Below, piece after piece: positions 1 through 5,148 of a DNA stretch of 8,273 bases (positions within the stretch are counted from its first letter, which is position 1; every line of letters starts with the position of its first letter). A model generated the notes under the pieces. That model saw nothing but the letters and a program-made list of their open reading frames with translations, made no database searches and was not told the DNA's origin. The stretch spans positions 1 through 8,273 of the forward strand of contig JARFPW010000089.1 in NCBI GenBank assembly GCA_029288095.1, written 5' to 3'. The position numbers and the translations under genes were made by a program. Origin of the DNA: Gemmatimonadota bacterium. Lineage in GTDB: Bacteria; Gemmatimonadota; Gemmatimonadetes; Palauibacterales; Palauibacteraceae.

Positions 1-1
1 C

Positions 2-814
2 GAGGTGCTCGTGCCGGCACCATACTGGACGTCATACATCGCGATCGTAGACCTGTCGCGAGCCACTCCCGTCGTCGTGCCACTGAGCTGGTCCGACGAC
101 TTCCGGATTACTGCCGACCTGCTGGAAGCGCGCCGAACCGAGCGGACGAGGGGGCTTCTGTTGAACTCGCCTTCCAATCCGTCAGGCGCGGTCATTTCCC
201 GAGAGGATCTCGAAGGTGTCCTCGCGTGGGCGGGAGAGCATGGTATCTGGGTGCTGTCCGACGAAATCTACCGCCGGCTTCACTATGGCGCGGGAACGGC
301 GGCCTCTGTGCTGGACATCGCCGACCGTCCGGACCATGTGGTCGCGCTCGACGGGATGTCGAAGGCCTTTTCCATGCCGGGGTGGCGAATTGGCTGGGGG
401 TACGGTCCCGAGGCATTGATGCAAAAGGCATCGGCTCTCCAGAGCCAGACGACGTCGGGCGCCGCCGTACCTTCACAGAATGCTTCGGCGGCTCTCCTGG
501 GGGCTCCGACCCGGGAGGCCATCGTCGACGAATTCCGCGCGACGCTCGATCGCAGGCGCCTTGCTTCCCTGGCCGCTCTCAGGGACGTAGAGGGAATCGA
601 GGTTCGCGACCAGCCGGCCGCGATCTATCACTATCTGCGCCTTCGCGACGGGCAGAATTCGATGGCCGTCGCCGAGGCGCTTCTCACGGAGGGCGGAGTT
701 GCGACGATTCCGGGTGATGCCTTCGGCACCCCCGGATACCTGCGTATGACATATGCCGGCGCAGATGACCAGTTGGCCGAAGGGATGCGCCGGATAGCTC
801 GCTTCTTCGGCTAG
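2..814 (+). CDS. Class I/II PLP-dependent aminotransferase (aspartate aminotransferase-like), 5' truncated by window edge
   Basis: Catalyses PLP-dependent amino group transfer, most likely between aspartate or a related amino acid and 2-oxoglutarate, in the cytosol. The reading frame is open to the left edge, so about 120-130 N-terminal residues are missing against a family length near 390-400; the first in-frame GTG (base 5) is internal. Numbering from that GTG, visible marks are PAPYW (4-8), NSPSNPSG (54-61, the family NPxNPTG motif), SDEIY (85-89, with the Asp that contacts the PLP ring nitrogen), SKAFSMPGWRIGW (119-131, with K120 as Schiff-base lysine), and YLRMTYA near the C-terminus, where R247 fits the substrate carboxylate arginine. 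This pattern matches subgroup I-gamma bacterial AspAT. Exact substrate cannot be told from sequence: related branches use aromatic amino acids or alanine. The TAG stop shares CTAG with the stop of the convergent HU-like gene, leaving no intergenic space for a terminator. Confidence 0.95.
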   Translation, partial: EVLVPAPYWTSYIAIVDLSRATPVVVPLSWSDDFRITADLLEARRTERTRGLLLNSPSNPSGAVISREDLEGVLAWAGEHGIWVLSDEIYRRLHYGAGTAASVLDIADRPDHVVALDGMSKAFSMPGWRIGWGYGPEALMQKASALQSQTTSGAAVPSQNASAALLGAPTREAIVDEFRATLDRRRLASLAALRDVEGIEVRDQPAAIYHYLRLRDGQNSMAVAEALLTEGGVATIPGDAFGTPGYLRMTYAGADDQLAEGMRRIARFFG

Positions 815-1098
815 TGTTCCGTCTCGATCGCCGCCTTGAACAACCGGGACGGCTTGAATACCGGCACCTGGCGTGCCGGGACCCGCACCGATTCACCGGT
901 CCTGGGGTTTCGAGCGAGACGCGGACGACGCTGCCGTACCTTGAACGTCCCGAAACCACGAATCTCGATGTGTTCGCCGTTGGCCAGTGCCTGCTTCACC
1001 GCATTCAGGAACCCATCAACCACGGCACCGCAGTCCTTCTTGGTCACGCCCGGTCCGATCGCTTCGTAAACCTGTTCAACTAGGTCAGCCTTAGTCAT
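811..1098 (-). CDS. HU/IHF-family DNA-binding protein
   Basis: A 95-residue nucleoid protein that binds and bends DNA as a dimer. The N-terminal dimerisation helices (MTKADLVEQV, then residues 18-40) are followed by the family signature IEIRGFGTFKVRQR (44-57), the beta-arm RNPRTGE (63-69) whose Pro65 intercalates at the DNA kink, and VPVFKPS (78-84). Length is the usual 90-100. The IEIRGFGTF core and RNPRTGE arm resemble IHF-beta as much as HU, so I assign only the family. The ATG start is well fixed by GGAGG (1104-1108) with a 5-nt spacer. The gene lies 27 nt downstream of sppA on the same strand and is probably cotranscribed with it; an sppA next to an IHF-beta/HU gene is, as I recall, seen in several other bacterial groups. 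The stop overlaps the aminotransferase stop. Confidence 0.97.
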   Translation of the reverse strand: MTKADLVEQVYEAIGPGVTKKDCGAVVDGFLNAVKQALANGEHIEIRGFGTFKVRQRRPRLARNPRTGESVRVPARQVPVFKPSRLFKAAIETEH

Positions 1099-1125
1099 AT
1101 CTTCCTCCCTGGTTGGGCGTACGAT

Positions 1126-2025
1126 CTACTGCCATTCGTAGCGTAGATTGGCCTGCAAGCCATCCGGGGCACCGACAGGTAACCCCAGCCTCTCCAACCA
1201 CCTGGGTCCGCGGCTCTCCAACAGCCACTCCCAGAATGTCAGTGAACGTTTCGCGGGACGGACCGTGCGGGGTTCGTCCCCAAGCCCCGCCATCCGTCCT
1301 GCAACAGCCAGTGCGTCTTCGCGCGTGCCAGTACCGTCGATGAGTCCGGCACTGACGGCCCGGGAACCTGAATACACGCGTCCGTCGGCCAGCGTGGTCA
1401 CCGAATCCCGACTCAGGGGACGCGACTCGGCCACGGCGTCCACGAACTGCCCGTACGTATCATCGATCAGCGTCTGAAGTACCTGCCTCTCGTTATCCGT
1501 CAGCGAGCGGGACATCGATCCGAGTTCCTTGCTTTCGCCACTCTTGATTACTTCGACTTCGACGCCCCAGCGCCGCAGCAGTTCACCGGCGTTCGGCAGC
1601 TTCATGATCACGCCGATCGAACCTGTTATCGAACTCGGAAGAGCCAGGATCGAGTCGGCGGGCAGTGCGGCGTAGTACCCCCCCGATGCTCCCACTGCGC
1701 CGATCCAGGCGACGACCGGTCGGTCGTCTTCCGCTCTGAAATCGCGCAATGCCTGGTAGATCGCCTGCGACGCCGCCGCACCGCCACCGGGGGACCGAAT
1801 CTCCATCAGGAAACCCCGTACCGAGCCATCGTCGGCATAGTGCTCGAGACGGGAGACGAATTCGCGCTCTGACTCGATGACGCCGCTGATCGGAAGTACT
1901 GCGATGCGCCCGCCGACGGCGATCGAGGGCGGCGAGCCGAGCATGAGGCGTACCGCCACATATGCACCGGATGCGAATAGAACAAGGACGAGAACGATCC
2001 CCAGAACGCTAGTTCGTCGCTTCAC
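1126..2025 (-). CDS. sppA: Signal peptide peptidase SppA (short form)
   Basis: Membrane-anchored serine protease of the S49 family that degrades signal peptides left in the membrane after secretion. From the chosen start it has 299 residues, like the short B. subtilis form and unlike the duplicated E. coli protein near 600. A single hydrophobic segment (about residues 6-27) follows MKRRT and suits an N-in signal anchor. The nucleophile is Ser114 in GASGGYY and the general base Lys166 in SGESKELGS; their spacing of 52 residues equals the S147-K199 spacing of B. subtilis SppA. IRSPGGG and TGSIGVI are also typical. I chose GTG 2025 because GAGG (2035-2038) lies 9 nt upstream and the protein then begins MKRRTSVLGIV. 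An upstream in-frame GTG at 2052 would add nine residues but lacks a properly spaced ribosome site and sits at the base of a predicted hairpin. Follows carA by 81 nt. Confidence 0.95.
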   Translation of the reverse strand: MKRRTSVLGIVLVLVLFASGAYVAVRLMLGSPPSIAVGGRIAVLPISGVIESEREFVSRLEHYADDGSVRGFLMEIRSPGGGAAASQAIYQALRDFRAEDDRPVVAWIGAVGASGGYYAALPADSILALPSSITGSIGVIMKLPNAGELLRRWGVEVEVIKSGESKELGSMSRSLTDNERQVLQTLIDDTYGQFVDAVAESRPLSRDSVTTLADGRVYSGSRAVSAGLIDGTGTREDALAVAGRMAGLGDEPRTVRPAKRSLTFWEWLLESRGPRWLERLGLPVGAPDGLQANLRYEWQ

Positions 2026-2034
2026 TTCGGATAG

Positions 2035-2038
2035 CCTC
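2035..2038 (-). promoter_or_regulatory. Ribosome binding site that decides the sppA start
   Basis: GAGG on the minus strand, 9 nt before GTG 2025. The alternative GTG at 2052 has only GGGA directly abutting it, with no usable spacer. This supports the 299-residue SppA that starts MKRRTSV. Confidence 0.5.
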
Positions 2039-2051
2039 GTTGCTGAACCCA

Positions 2052-2072
2052 CTCCCGGCCACAGGCCCGGAG
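2052..2072 (-). other. Inverted repeat / predicted hairpin in the carA-sppA gap
   Basis: Read on the plus strand it is CTCC C GGCC, loop ACA, GGCC C GGAG: eight paired bases in two blocks of four around one C-C (in the RNA G-G) mismatch and a three-base loop. It lies between the carA stop (2107) and the preferred sppA start (2025). There is no U-tract after it on the transcript, so it does not look like an intrinsic terminator. It could stabilise or process the carA-sppA message, or be chance in a GC-rich gap. Confidence 0.35.
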
Positions 2073-2106
2073 AACAATCAAAGCTACGGTGGGCAATGAA
2101 CCTCTG

Positions 2107-3243
2107 TCAACCAGTTGCCACTGCGCGAGTTGCGGCCATTGCTTCCACGAAACGCTCGAACAGGTAGCGGCTGTCGTGCGGGCCCGGCGCCGCTTCGGGA
2201 TGATACTGGACGGCAAACACCGGCAACTCGCGATGCCGAACGCCCTCCACGGTACCGTCGTTGAGGTTTCGATGCGTGATTTCGAGACCGGGCGCGCCAG
2301 CCACGACGCCGCCTTCCTCGACGACAGCGAACCCATGATTCTGCGAGGTAATCTCCACCAGGCCCGTCTCCAGGTGGCGAACAGGGTGGTTCCCGCCGCG
2401 GTGGCCGTAGGGGAGCTTGTACGTCCGGCCTCCGAACGACCGGGCGACCAGCTGACACCCCAGACAGATCCCGAAGACGGGTACACCTGCCTCGGCAACC
2501 TCTCGGATCACCTCCACGACGCCGTCGACCGCCTCCGGATCGCCCGGACCGTTCGAGACGAACAGTCCGCTCGGATTCGACGACAGGACCTCAGCGGGCG
2601 TCGCACCACCAGGCAGCACGTGGACCCGGTATCCCCGGTCGGCCAACAGATCCAGACTTCGTCGCTTCACGCCCAGATCCAGACATACCACCTCCCCGAC
2701 CGCTTCCCCGCTCGCCTCCACCCAGTACGGATCAACTGTCGATACGACTGATGCCAGATCCCGACCGAGCATCGGTGGTTCGGCCTCGAGCCGTTCCCTG
2801 GCCTCATCGCGATCGACGTCGGCATCGGCGATCAGAGCCCGCATGGCACCGAGCGATCGGATATGCCGGGTCACCGCACGCGTGTCCACGCCGTGAAGCA
2901 CGGCGATCCCGCTCGACCGCAAATAGTCGGGCAGCGAAGCCTCGGCACGCCATGAGTTGCGGCTGGCTCGAAGCTCACGGACGACGAAGCCGGCGACCCA
3001 GGGCTTGGAGGACTGCGTGTCGGAAGCCGTCACGCCGTAGTTCCCGATCATGGGCGACGTCATAACGACGATCTGGCCTGCGAAGGACGGGTCAGTAAGC
3101 ACCTCCTGATAGCCGGCCATATTCGTGGTAAAGACCAGTTCGCCTACCGCGGGTTCCGCTCGTTCGAGTCGGCCCGCGAACTCTGTACCGTCCTCCAGGA
3201 GGAGGACCCCGGGTGCATCTTGCGTAAGCGGCACGTAGACCAT
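2107..3243 (-). CDS. carA: Carbamoyl-phosphate synthase small (glutaminase) subunit
   Basis: Hydrolyses glutamine and channels ammonia to the large subunit CarB, which makes carbamoyl phosphate for pyrimidine and arginine synthesis. It is 378 residues, the normal length. The N-terminal CarA domain (about 12-150) includes EDGTEFAG, TTNMAGYQEVLTDPS, IGNYG and the GVDTRAVTRHIR stretch. The class I glutamine amidotransferase domain (about 184-370) shows SNGPGDP (230-236), the nucleophile Cys260 in GICLGCQ, YGHRGGNHPV (279-288), QNHGFAV (301-307), and His348/Glu350 in QYHPE, completing the triad. One oddity is Cys263 in GICLGCQ, where His is usual. The ATG is at 3243 and the family N-terminus fits, but no Shine-Dalgarno sequence is visible just upstream. 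carB is absent from the window. It is divergent from the RNase H-like gene over 45 bp and heads the carA-sppA-HU set. No pyrimidine- or arginine-responsive element is visible. Confidence 0.98.
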   Translation of the reverse strand: MVYVPLTQDAPGVLLLEDGTEFAGRLERAEPAVGELVFTTNMAGYQEVLTDPSFAGQIVVMTSPMIGNYGVTASDTQSSKPWVAGFVVRELRASRNSWRAEASLPDYLRSSGIAVLHGVDTRAVTRHIRSLGAMRALIADADVDRDEARERLEAEPPMLGRDLASVVSTVDPYWVEASGEAVGEVVCLDLGVKRRSLDLLADRGYRVHVLPGGATPAEVLSSNPSGLFVSNGPGDPEAVDGVVEVIREVAEAGVPVFGICLGCQLVARSFGGRTYKLPYGHRGGNHPVRHLETGLVEITSQNHGFAVVEEGGVVAGAPGLEITHRNLNDGTVEGVRHRELPVFAVQYHPEAAPGPHDSRYLFERFVEAMAATRAVATG

Positions 3244-3278
3244 CCGTTACGGTGGCGAGTGTTAGTTACGTCCCTCCC

Positions 3279-3283
3279 AGGAG
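3279..3283 (+). promoter_or_regulatory. Ribosome binding site that decides the RNase H-like start
   Basis: AGGAG, 5 nt before GTG 3289. The frame is open further upstream to an ATG at 3220, but that start would overlap the beginning of carA and add 23 residues with no counterpart in RNase HI; with GTG 3289 the fold starts almost at once (VYIFADES). Confidence 0.7.
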
Positions 3284-3288
3284 ACCCG

Positions 3289-3888
3289 GTGGACGAACAG
3301 CTGGTCTACATCTTCGCCGACGAGTCTTGCCTCGGCAACCAGTTCGTCGAGGCCTCACGGCCAGGTGCCGCCGCCGGGCTTATCGAGCGCTTCGACGAGC
3401 GGAAAGGATGGCAACGGAGGGATTTCGCTCGCTTCGACGCAGACACGACGAACAACCGCATGGCCATCGTTTCCGGCATCGAGGGACTTCGTGCCCTGAA
3501 GCGCTCCTGCTCCGTCGTCTTCACCTCCGACAGCCAGTACCTGGTGCGGGGGATGAAGGACTGGGTCCACGGATGGGCTGCCAGGGGTTGGCGACGCAAG
3601 GCAGGTCCGATCGAGAACCTGGAGTTATGGAAGAGATTATGTCGGCAGGCGGCGGGTCATAGCGTGGAATGGCGGTGGGTGCGAGGCCACGCGGGCCACC
3701 CCAAGAACGAGTACGCGAACGATCTGGCCATCCGTGTTGCCACGGAACGGCGCGGCCTGGACAGAACTGCAGAATCGGGATTCGAGCGCTGGCTCGAAGA
3801 ACAGCAGGACCGGAATCGATACCTGGACTTCCTGGATATTCCCGACACGCGGCCGTTTCAACCGGACCGGTCACCACCCAGGGTCTAG
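3289..3888 (+). CDS. RNase HI-like protein with altered catalytic residues
   Basis: A 199-residue protein with strong motif-level likeness to RNase HI, which cuts the RNA strand of RNA/DNA hybrids. Aligned by eye to E. coli RNase HI: IFADESCLGN (8-17) holds D11, equivalent to D10; TTNNRM (53-58); TSDSQY (79-84) holds D81, equivalent to D70; DWVHGW, RGW and ENLELW (109-114) match the basic handle region; VRGHAGHPKNE (131-141) holds H134, equivalent to H124. Two active-site positions differ: after TTNNRM the residue is Ala59 instead of the metal-binding Glu48, and Asn144 stands at the Asp134 position (followed by Asp145). The insert between the first motif and TTNNR is also unlike the NPGPGG type. 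A charged tail (about 150-199) goes beyond the E. coli length. It may be a distinct RNase H subfamily, a hybrid-binding protein without cleavage, or an enzyme with a shifted metal site. The stop overlaps the secG stop. Confidence 0.85.
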   Translation: MDEQLVYIFADESCLGNQFVEASRPGAAAGLIERFDERKGWQRRDFARFDADTTNNRMAIVSGIEGLRALKRSCSVVFTSDSQYLVRGMKDWVHGWAARGWRRKAGPIENLELWKRLCRQAAGHSVEWRWVRGHAGHPKNEYANDLAIRVATERRGLDRTAESGFERWLEEQQDRNRYLDFLDIPDTRPFQPDRSPPRV

Positions 3889-4310
3889 TTTTCCGGATCG
3901 TCCCCTGCCGGCGGCCCAGCCGGCGCCGGCTCGGAAGCATCGTCGTTACCTGCCGCGTCCGATCCATCGAGCTCGATCGGGGTCGTGGCCCCAGCCTCTG
4001 CGTCGAGCACGGACGTCGGGGCTCCGGACGGCGTCTGGAACTCAGATCTCAGGATGGACGAGGGAGGCGCCGCAGACCGGGAAGACATGATCGCGAGCAG
4101 CATCGCCAGGGCCAGAAACAGCCCTCCGCTGATCCAGGATGCCCGGGTCAGCAATGTGGCCGCCTGGCGTCCTCCCATCACGGAATCCGTCGAAGACGAG
4201 GCTCCACCGAATTCGGCGGCGAGACCACCGCCCTTGCCCGACTGCAAAAGCACGACCAGGACGATGAAGAACGCGACCAGCGCGATCAGTACAATCAACA
4301 GTGTGAACAT
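3885..4310 (-). CDS. secG: Preprotein translocase subunit SecG with long acidic/Pro-Ala tail
   Basis: Small inner-membrane subunit of the SecYEG channel that assists SecA-driven protein export. Residues 3-23 form the first membrane helix, followed by the conserved loop LLQSGKGGGLAAEFGG (21-36) and RQAATLLTRASW (48-59), then the second helix (about 57-76). This is the standard SecG layout. Most SecG proteins stop at about 75-110 residues; this one has 141, with a C-terminal tail (80-141) rich in Ala, Pro, Ser, Asp and Glu and predicted to be disordered. The ATG at 4310 has a weak GAGAG nearby. It lies 67 nt downstream of tpiA, a common neighbour of secG in bacteria, and a sigma70-like promoter can be drawn in that gap. 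The TAG stop shares CTAG with the convergent RNase H-like gene. Confidence 0.95.
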   Translation of the reverse strand: MFTLLIVLIALVAFFIVLVVLLQSGKGGGLAAEFGGASSSTDSVMGGRQAATLLTRASWISGGLFLALAMLLAIMSSRSAAPPSSILRSEFQTPSGAPTSVLDAEAGATTPIELDGSDAAGNDDASEPAPAGPPAGDDPEN

Positions 4311-4342
4311 CTACGTTCTCTCAACTTGAATCAGGGTCGGCG

Positions 4343-4371
4343 AAGCTATCCCGCCGGCAGGTGACCGTCAA
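4343..4371 (-). promoter_or_regulatory. Candidate sigma70-type promoter for secG
   Basis: On the minus strand TTGACG (4371-4366) is followed after exactly 17 nt by TAGCTT (4348-4343). The -35 matches TTGACA at five of six bases; the -10 matches TATAAT at three of six (positions 1, 2 and 6). A transcript would start near 4336, giving a leader of about 26 nt before the secG ATG. This is by eye only, and the -10 is weak. Confidence 0.4.
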
Positions 4372-4380
4372 CGACCGTCA
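4363..4380. repeat. Short tandem repeat at the end of tpiA
   Basis: GACCGTCA occurs twice (4363-4370 and 4373-4380), separated by AC, giving a 10-bp period. The right copy contains the tpiA stop codon (complement of TCA at 4378-4380); the left copy supplies most of the -35 element of the candidate secG promoter. Probably a small local duplication. Confidence 0.5.
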
Positions 4381-5148
4381 GCCCAGCGGGCATTTGCAGA
4401 TTGCCGCGAAATCGCCGGGCTCGAGGCTGGCACCGCCGACAAGTACGCCGTTCACACCTGGCGCTTCCATCAGGCTCTTGATATTCCCCGGCTTCACGCT
4501 GCCGCCATAGAGGATCGTCGCTCCCTTGCCGAGTGCGGCACCGGCTCCGCCCGCCAGCGCGTTACGGACGATCGCGTGGGCTTCTGCGGCATCTTCCGGT
4601 GAGGCAGTACGGCCGGTGCCGATCGCCCACACCGGTTCGTAGGCCCAGGTCAGGTCACCGTGCGCCTTGTGCTCGACAGCCGACAACACGGCCGCGACCT
4701 GGCGCTCCAGAACTTCGGTGAGAGCACCGCTGTCCCGCTCCTCTAGAGTTTCTCCCACACATACGACAGGCAGGAGCCCGGACGCGAGCACCCGTTGGAC
4801 TTTCCGGGAGACCAACCTGTCGTCATCGCCAAATTCTCTCCTTCTCTCGGAGTGGCCCGCCAGCGACCAGGCGGCGCCCGCTTCGACAGCCATCGAGGCC
4901 GAAATCGCTCCCGTGTGCGCCCCCGCCGCTTCGGCGTGCACATCCTGCACGCCTACACCCAGGTCGGGGCGGTCCACCGCCGCGAGACGAAACGCCTCGA
5001 CGCTGATGGACGGCGGGAACACGACGACTCGACGATCCTCCGAAGGCTCATAGCATGACGTGAATTCCGCGACGAACTCGCGGGTCGCGACGGGACCCTT
5101 GTGCATCTTCCAGTTGGCGGCGAACAGCGGCCGGTTGTCATGTGTCAT
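4378..5148 (-). CDS. tpiA: Triosephosphate isomerase
   Basis: Interconverts dihydroxyacetone phosphate and glyceraldehyde 3-phosphate in glycolysis and gluconeogenesis. At 256 residues it has the standard length. The active-site residues are all present: Lys14 in ANWKMHK, His99 in LAGHSERR, Glu171 in AYEPVWAIGTGR (the catalytic loop hinge), and the phosphate-binding GGSVKPGN (215-222) and VGGASL (237-242). Minor departures are QDVH where QN is common and TGAIS where TGE is common. The reading frame runs far upstream, but ATG 5148 is the true start: the protein begins at the expected point and GGAGG (5155-5159) lies 6 nt upstream. The start overlaps the 3' end of pgk by 11 nt, so translational coupling to pgk is likely. 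It is third in the gap-pgk-tpiA run. Confidence 0.98.
   Translation of the reverse strand: MTHDNRPLFAANWKMHKGPVATREFVAEFTSCYEPSEDRRVVVFPPSISVEAFRLAAVDRPDLGVGVQDVHAEAAGAHTGAISASMAVEAGAAWSLAGHSERRREFGDDDRLVSRKVQRVLASGLLPVVCVGETLEERDSGALTEVLERQVAAVLSAVEHKAHGDLTWAYEPVWAIGTGRTASPEDAAEAHAIVRNALAGGAGAALGKGATILYGGSVKPGNIKSLMEAPGVNGVLVGGASLEPGDFAAICKCPLG

Noticed and set aside
226..717. 163-residue open frame inside the aminotransferase gene in another frame
   Set aside because: Low-complexity Arg/Gly-rich translation with no family likeness; the aminotransferase frame carries all catalytic motifs.
1099..1160. Possible HU promoter TTGCAG-17 nt-ATGGCA within the sppA 3' end
   Set aside because: The -10 hexamer hardly resembles TATAAT; the HU-like gene is more simply read from the sppA message.
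2089..2751. 220-residue open frame antisense to carA
   Set aside because: It mirrors the carA codons in a high-GC gene, has no recognisable domain and covers a clear CarA with intact motifs.
3220..3288. ATG start for the RNase H-like protein at 3220
   Set aside because: Would overlap the carA start, lacks a ribosome site and adds unrelated residues, whereas GTG 3289 has AGGAG at 5 nt.
3861..3871. Palindrome ACCGGACCGGT near the 3' end of the RNase H-like gene as a terminator
   Set aside because: Five-base arms with a one-base centre cannot fold as a hairpin, no U-tract follows, and it is explained by coding sequence.
3669..4364. 231-residue open frame across the RNase H-like end and antisense to secG
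   Set aside because: Very Arg/Gly-rich shadow composition; conflicts with two well-supported genes.
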